From positions 272,470 through 336,469 of the forward strand of contig NZ_JAAAPJ010000005.1 of assembly GCF_009909145.1 (NCBI RefSeq): a stretch of DNA of 64,000 nt. Reading direction: 5' to 3'. Position 1 is the stretch's first letter, and each line of letters begins with the position of its first letter. Shown piece by piece: positions 61,756 through 64,000 of this stretch. A model generated the notes under the pieces. It made no database searches and was not told the origin of the DNA. It was given only the letters and a program-made list of their open reading frames with translations. A program made the translations under genes and the position numbers. This stretch comes from Corallococcus silvisoli (GTDB lineage: Bacteria > Myxococcota > Myxococcia > Myxococcales > Myxococcaceae).

Positions 61756-61890
61756 TCCGGCGGGAGGCATCGCAGGCATGCGCTCCGCCGCGCGGTCATC
61801 TTTTTCTGGAGAAGGCGCTGGCCGGCTGATTCACACCTCCGGTCATTCGGTCGTTGCCCAAAGCGAACCGAGACCGTGACTCGGCTGTCG

Positions 61891-62406
61891 TCAGATGCCG
61901 GATGACGTGAGGAACGCCTCGACCTTCGCGTCGAGCGCTTGCGCCGCCACGAGGAGCTCCCGGTTGTCACCCACGGCAATCAACGACGATGGCCGGACAT
62001 AGGTCACGGTGCATCCAGCCGCGGGCACGGCCTCTTCGATGAGGAGCTCGACAGGCACGAACAAGCCCGCCGTCGCGTCATGCCGCAGCATCGTGGCCGC
62101 GATGATGGGATTGCCGAAGATCCAGCGCACCAGCCGTCGGTGGATCCCCACCCGGTGCATCCACGCACCGTGGTCGATCTCCGCCATGAGCACGAAACCG
62201 CTGCCGCCGAGCAAGGGACGCATCCGCTCCTCGAACTCCTGGGCGGACCCGGTCTCCATGCTCAGCCGCGCGATCTCCGGCACCGTGACCTCTCCAAGGC
62301 GGGAGCGAAGCCGACTTCGCACCTCGTCGAACGCGAGCGTGCTCCGATGGGTCACTCGCACGCCCGTGAAGGGCGTGGCCTCGGGGCCAGGCACGTGCTT
62401 CGTCAT
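61891..62406 (-). CDS. DUF302 domain protein
   Basis: 171 residues. DUF302 (alpha-beta, uncharacterised) is recognised by the central GFVLMAEIDHGAWM and GNPIIAATMLRHDATAGLFVPVELLI segments. No signal peptide or membrane segment. It is divergent from the patatin gene. Met at 62406 is chosen as it gives the expected length; the frame extends further upstream. Function unknown. Confidence 0.78.
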   Translation of the reverse strand: MTKHVPGPEATPFTGVRVTHRSTLAFDEVRSRLRSRLGEVTVPEIARLSMETGSAQEFEERMRPLLGGSGFVLMAEIDHGAWMHRVGIHRRLVRWIFGNPIIAATMLRHDATAGLFVPVELLIEEAVPAAGCTVTYVRPSSLIAVGDNRELLVAAQALDAKVEAFLTSSGI

Positions 62407-62627
62407 GGGGAGCGTCCTTTCGGTCCACGCCTGAAAGATACGACCGGCCCTCATGACCGGTACCCCTCGCAGCGCACGCGAGCCGTGCGGCCCCCGTTCG
62501 CCTGAGCGGCCTGCGCCGCGTCCGCCTCCCCGCCACGGTGGGGTTCGACACGCACCTCCGTGGGTGGGGGGCGCTGAATCTGGCCTAAGCTCCCAACGCC
62601 CTCCCCGCCGTTCCCCTGGACCTCTCC

Positions 62628-64000
62628 ATGAGCCAAGCCACCCCGCTCCCCGCCCCCGAGCAGCACGGTCCGCTCGGCCCCCTCGCGCTGGCCCTGTCCG
62701 GCGGCGGCTATCGCGCGGCGGCGTTCCACCTGGGAACGCTGCGCCTGCTGGACACCGTGGGACTGCTGCCCGACGTCGTGGGGCTGTCCACCGTCTCTGG
62801 CGGGACGCTCCTCGGGCTGGCCTGGGTGGTGAGCCAGATTGACGGCACCCCGTTCAAGACGTTCCACGAGGCCTATTCGGCCTACCTGAAGCGCACGAAC
62901 GTGATCGCCGAGGCGCTGACCGGGCTGACCTCGGACCGCGAGCACGGCAGCCATGCCTGGGCCAGCCTGATCCGCTCCGCCGCGGACGTCTACGCGCGGC
63001 CTGACTTCCTGGGGGACCGCCGCTTCGGAGAGGTGCTTGGCGCCAGCGGACTCCCACTCCAGGAGGCCATCTTCAACTCCACCGAGTTCCACACGGGCCT
63101 GGACTTCCGCTTCCGGCGCAGCGGCAACCCCAACACGATCCTCGGCAACAACGGCTACCGGCTGCCCCGCACCGTGGCCCCGCACATCCGGCTGGCGGAC
63201 ATCGCGGCCGCGTCGTCCTGCTTCCCGGGTGGCTTCGAGCCGCTGGTCTTCCCGCAGCAGTTCCACTGGCCTGAAGGCTTCCCGCTCGAAGCCGCGCGCG
63301 AGGCGCTGGGACCGAAGTTCCAGGACGGCCTGCCGCTGATGGATGGCGGCATCTACGACAACCAGGGCATCGACAGCCTGCTCCTGGCATACGACCGCGC
63401 CGAGTCCCCGCCCACGTTGCTCATCTCCGACGTCAGCACGCAGGATCCGCAGATGTACAACGTCCCCGAGAACCCGACGAAGCGGGGCTGGGTGACGCTG
63501 AACGGGGTCTCCTGGCTCGCATGGGGGCTGCTCCTCCTGGCCCTGGCCTCCGCCGCCATCCTGGCGTGGCGCGGGTTCGACGCCGTGAGCTCGGGCACCT
63601 GGGCGCCCCGGGACTACCTCCTGTACCTGGTCCCCGGCGTCCTGACCGCGGCGGTGGCGACGGCGCTGTTCTGGGTCCGCGCCCGGCTGGACGACGCCAC
63701 CGCCCTGCTCAAGAAACAGATGAACCTGGACGTCTGGCCCTCGTTCAAGAAGCTCACGGTCCCGGAGTTCTCGCAGATGCTGGTGCTGCGGGCCTCGTCG
63801 CTGATGGCCCTGACGTCCAAGGTGTTCATGAAGCGCGTGCGCGGGCTGGTCTTCGGAAGGCTGTATCAAGACCCCCGCTTCAAGAACCAGCGCGTCTCCA
63901 ACCTCATCTCCGCGCTCACGGTGGACCGCCCCAACCTCTTCTCCCGGCACCCCTGGATCAAGCCCGAGGCGCGGCTGGTGGCCCAGGCCACGCAGGCCTG
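62628..64000 (+). CDS. Patatin-like phospholipase, membrane-associated (3' end outside window)
   Basis: At least 457 residues, running off the right edge. Catalytic elements: oxyanion loop SGGGYRAAAF (Ser24-Gly27), nucleophile Ser57 in STVSGGT, and Asp239 in LMDGGIYDNQG, giving the Ser-Asp dyad of patatin lipases, which cleave acyl chains from phospholipids. Two hydrophobic segments follow (about 290-320 and 325-350, VSWLAWGLLLLALAS and LLYLVPGVLTAAVAT), suggesting membrane anchoring of the enzyme. ATG 62628 follows GGACCTCTCC; it is divergent from the DUF302 gene. Confidence 0.86.
   Translation, partial: MSQATPLPAPEQHGPLGPLALALSGGGYRAAAFHLGTLRLLDTVGLLPDVVGLSTVSGGTLLGLAWVVSQIDGTPFKTFHEAYSAYLKRTNVIAEALTGLTSDREHGSHAWASLIRSAADVYARPDFLGDRRFGEVLGASGLPLQEAIFNSTEFHTGLDFRFRRSGNPNTILGNNGYRLPRTVAPHIRLADIAAASSCFPGGFEPLVFPQQFHWPEGFPLEAAREALGPKFQDGLPLMDGGIYDNQGIDSLLLAYDRAESPPTLLISDVSTQDPQMYNVPENPTKRGWVTLNGVSWLAWGLLLLALASAAILAWRGFDAVSSGTWAPRDYLLYLVPGVLTAAVATALFWVRARLDDATALLKKQMNLDVWPSFKKLTVPEFSQMLVLRASSLMALTSKVFMKRVRGLVFGRLYQDPRFKNQRVSNLISALTVDRPNLFSRHPWIKPEARLVAQATQA

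Noticed and set aside
1..64000. CRISPR array, insertion sequence, tRNA or rRNA
   Set aside because: No regularly spaced repeats, transposase motifs, terminal inverted repeats, or structured RNA sequences were recognised.

Overview
The window is very GC-rich, with strong G/C bias at third codon positions and densely packed genes. It carries several hallmarks of a fruiting myxobacterium of the Myxococcus/Corallococcus/Pyxidicoccus type: a MYXO-CTERM sorting tail, lipoproteins with Asp-Ala-Gly/Pro linkers, a Cys-rich CGDGxC tail, a giant TPR protein and trans-AT polyketide genes. This assignment is inference from gene content; no rRNA or other taxonomic marker is present and I found no tRNA.

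1-10309 is one end of a trans-acyltransferase polyketide cluster: a flavin monooxygenase cut by the window edge, a stand-alone AT-ER (malonyltransferase fused to a PfaD-type enoyl reductase), a cytochrome P450, and a KS-KR-ACP-KS synthase with no AT and an abnormal first KS. The AT-ER would load the AT-less module; the P450 and flavoenzyme are tailoring candidates. Most of the pathway probably lies left of position 1.

10310-18620: a decayed beta-lactamase-like fragment next to two intact, translationally coupled serine hydrolases; a divergent pair of OmpA-domain envelope proteins; a LysR regulator divergent from an inositol-phosphatase-like gene plus a dinucleotide-binding oxidoreductase; and a DUF808 membrane protein. 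18763-22929 is a bacterial alpha-2-macroglobulin with a CxEQ thioester site. 23065-25027 is a divergent LysR/PLP-dehydratase pair whose codon use differs from its surroundings, suggesting acquisition.

25322-31501: secreted and surface proteins (tandem beta-helix paralogues, the second with a MYXO-CTERM tail; a carboxypeptidase-regulatory-repeat protein), an ABM-domain enzyme and an unrecognised protein. 31672-36744 is a 1690-residue TPR protein. 36764-42814: a CinA-type MoCF protein, a truncated adenylation-domain protein, a delta-60-repeat lipoprotein, tmk with a small membrane protein, and a RibBA whose cyclohydrolase half is degenerate.

42841-49369 is a minus-strand run greA, recG, pcm, zinc-ribbon protein, thrC, with a good promoter and an intrinsic terminator around greA. 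49554-56333 holds an FHA protein, a lipoprotein with GLSFN pentapeptide repeats, and the most striking unit here: an ECF sigma factor overlapping by four bases a zinc-finger anti-sigma/transmembrane protein fused to a C-terminal CHAT caspase-like protease. 56452-64000: DUF1611 (DgcN-like), YebC-family protein, DUF2339 membrane protein, SGNH hydrolase preceded by an 18-bp perfect palindrome, DUF302 protein, and a membrane-associated patatin that runs off the right edge.
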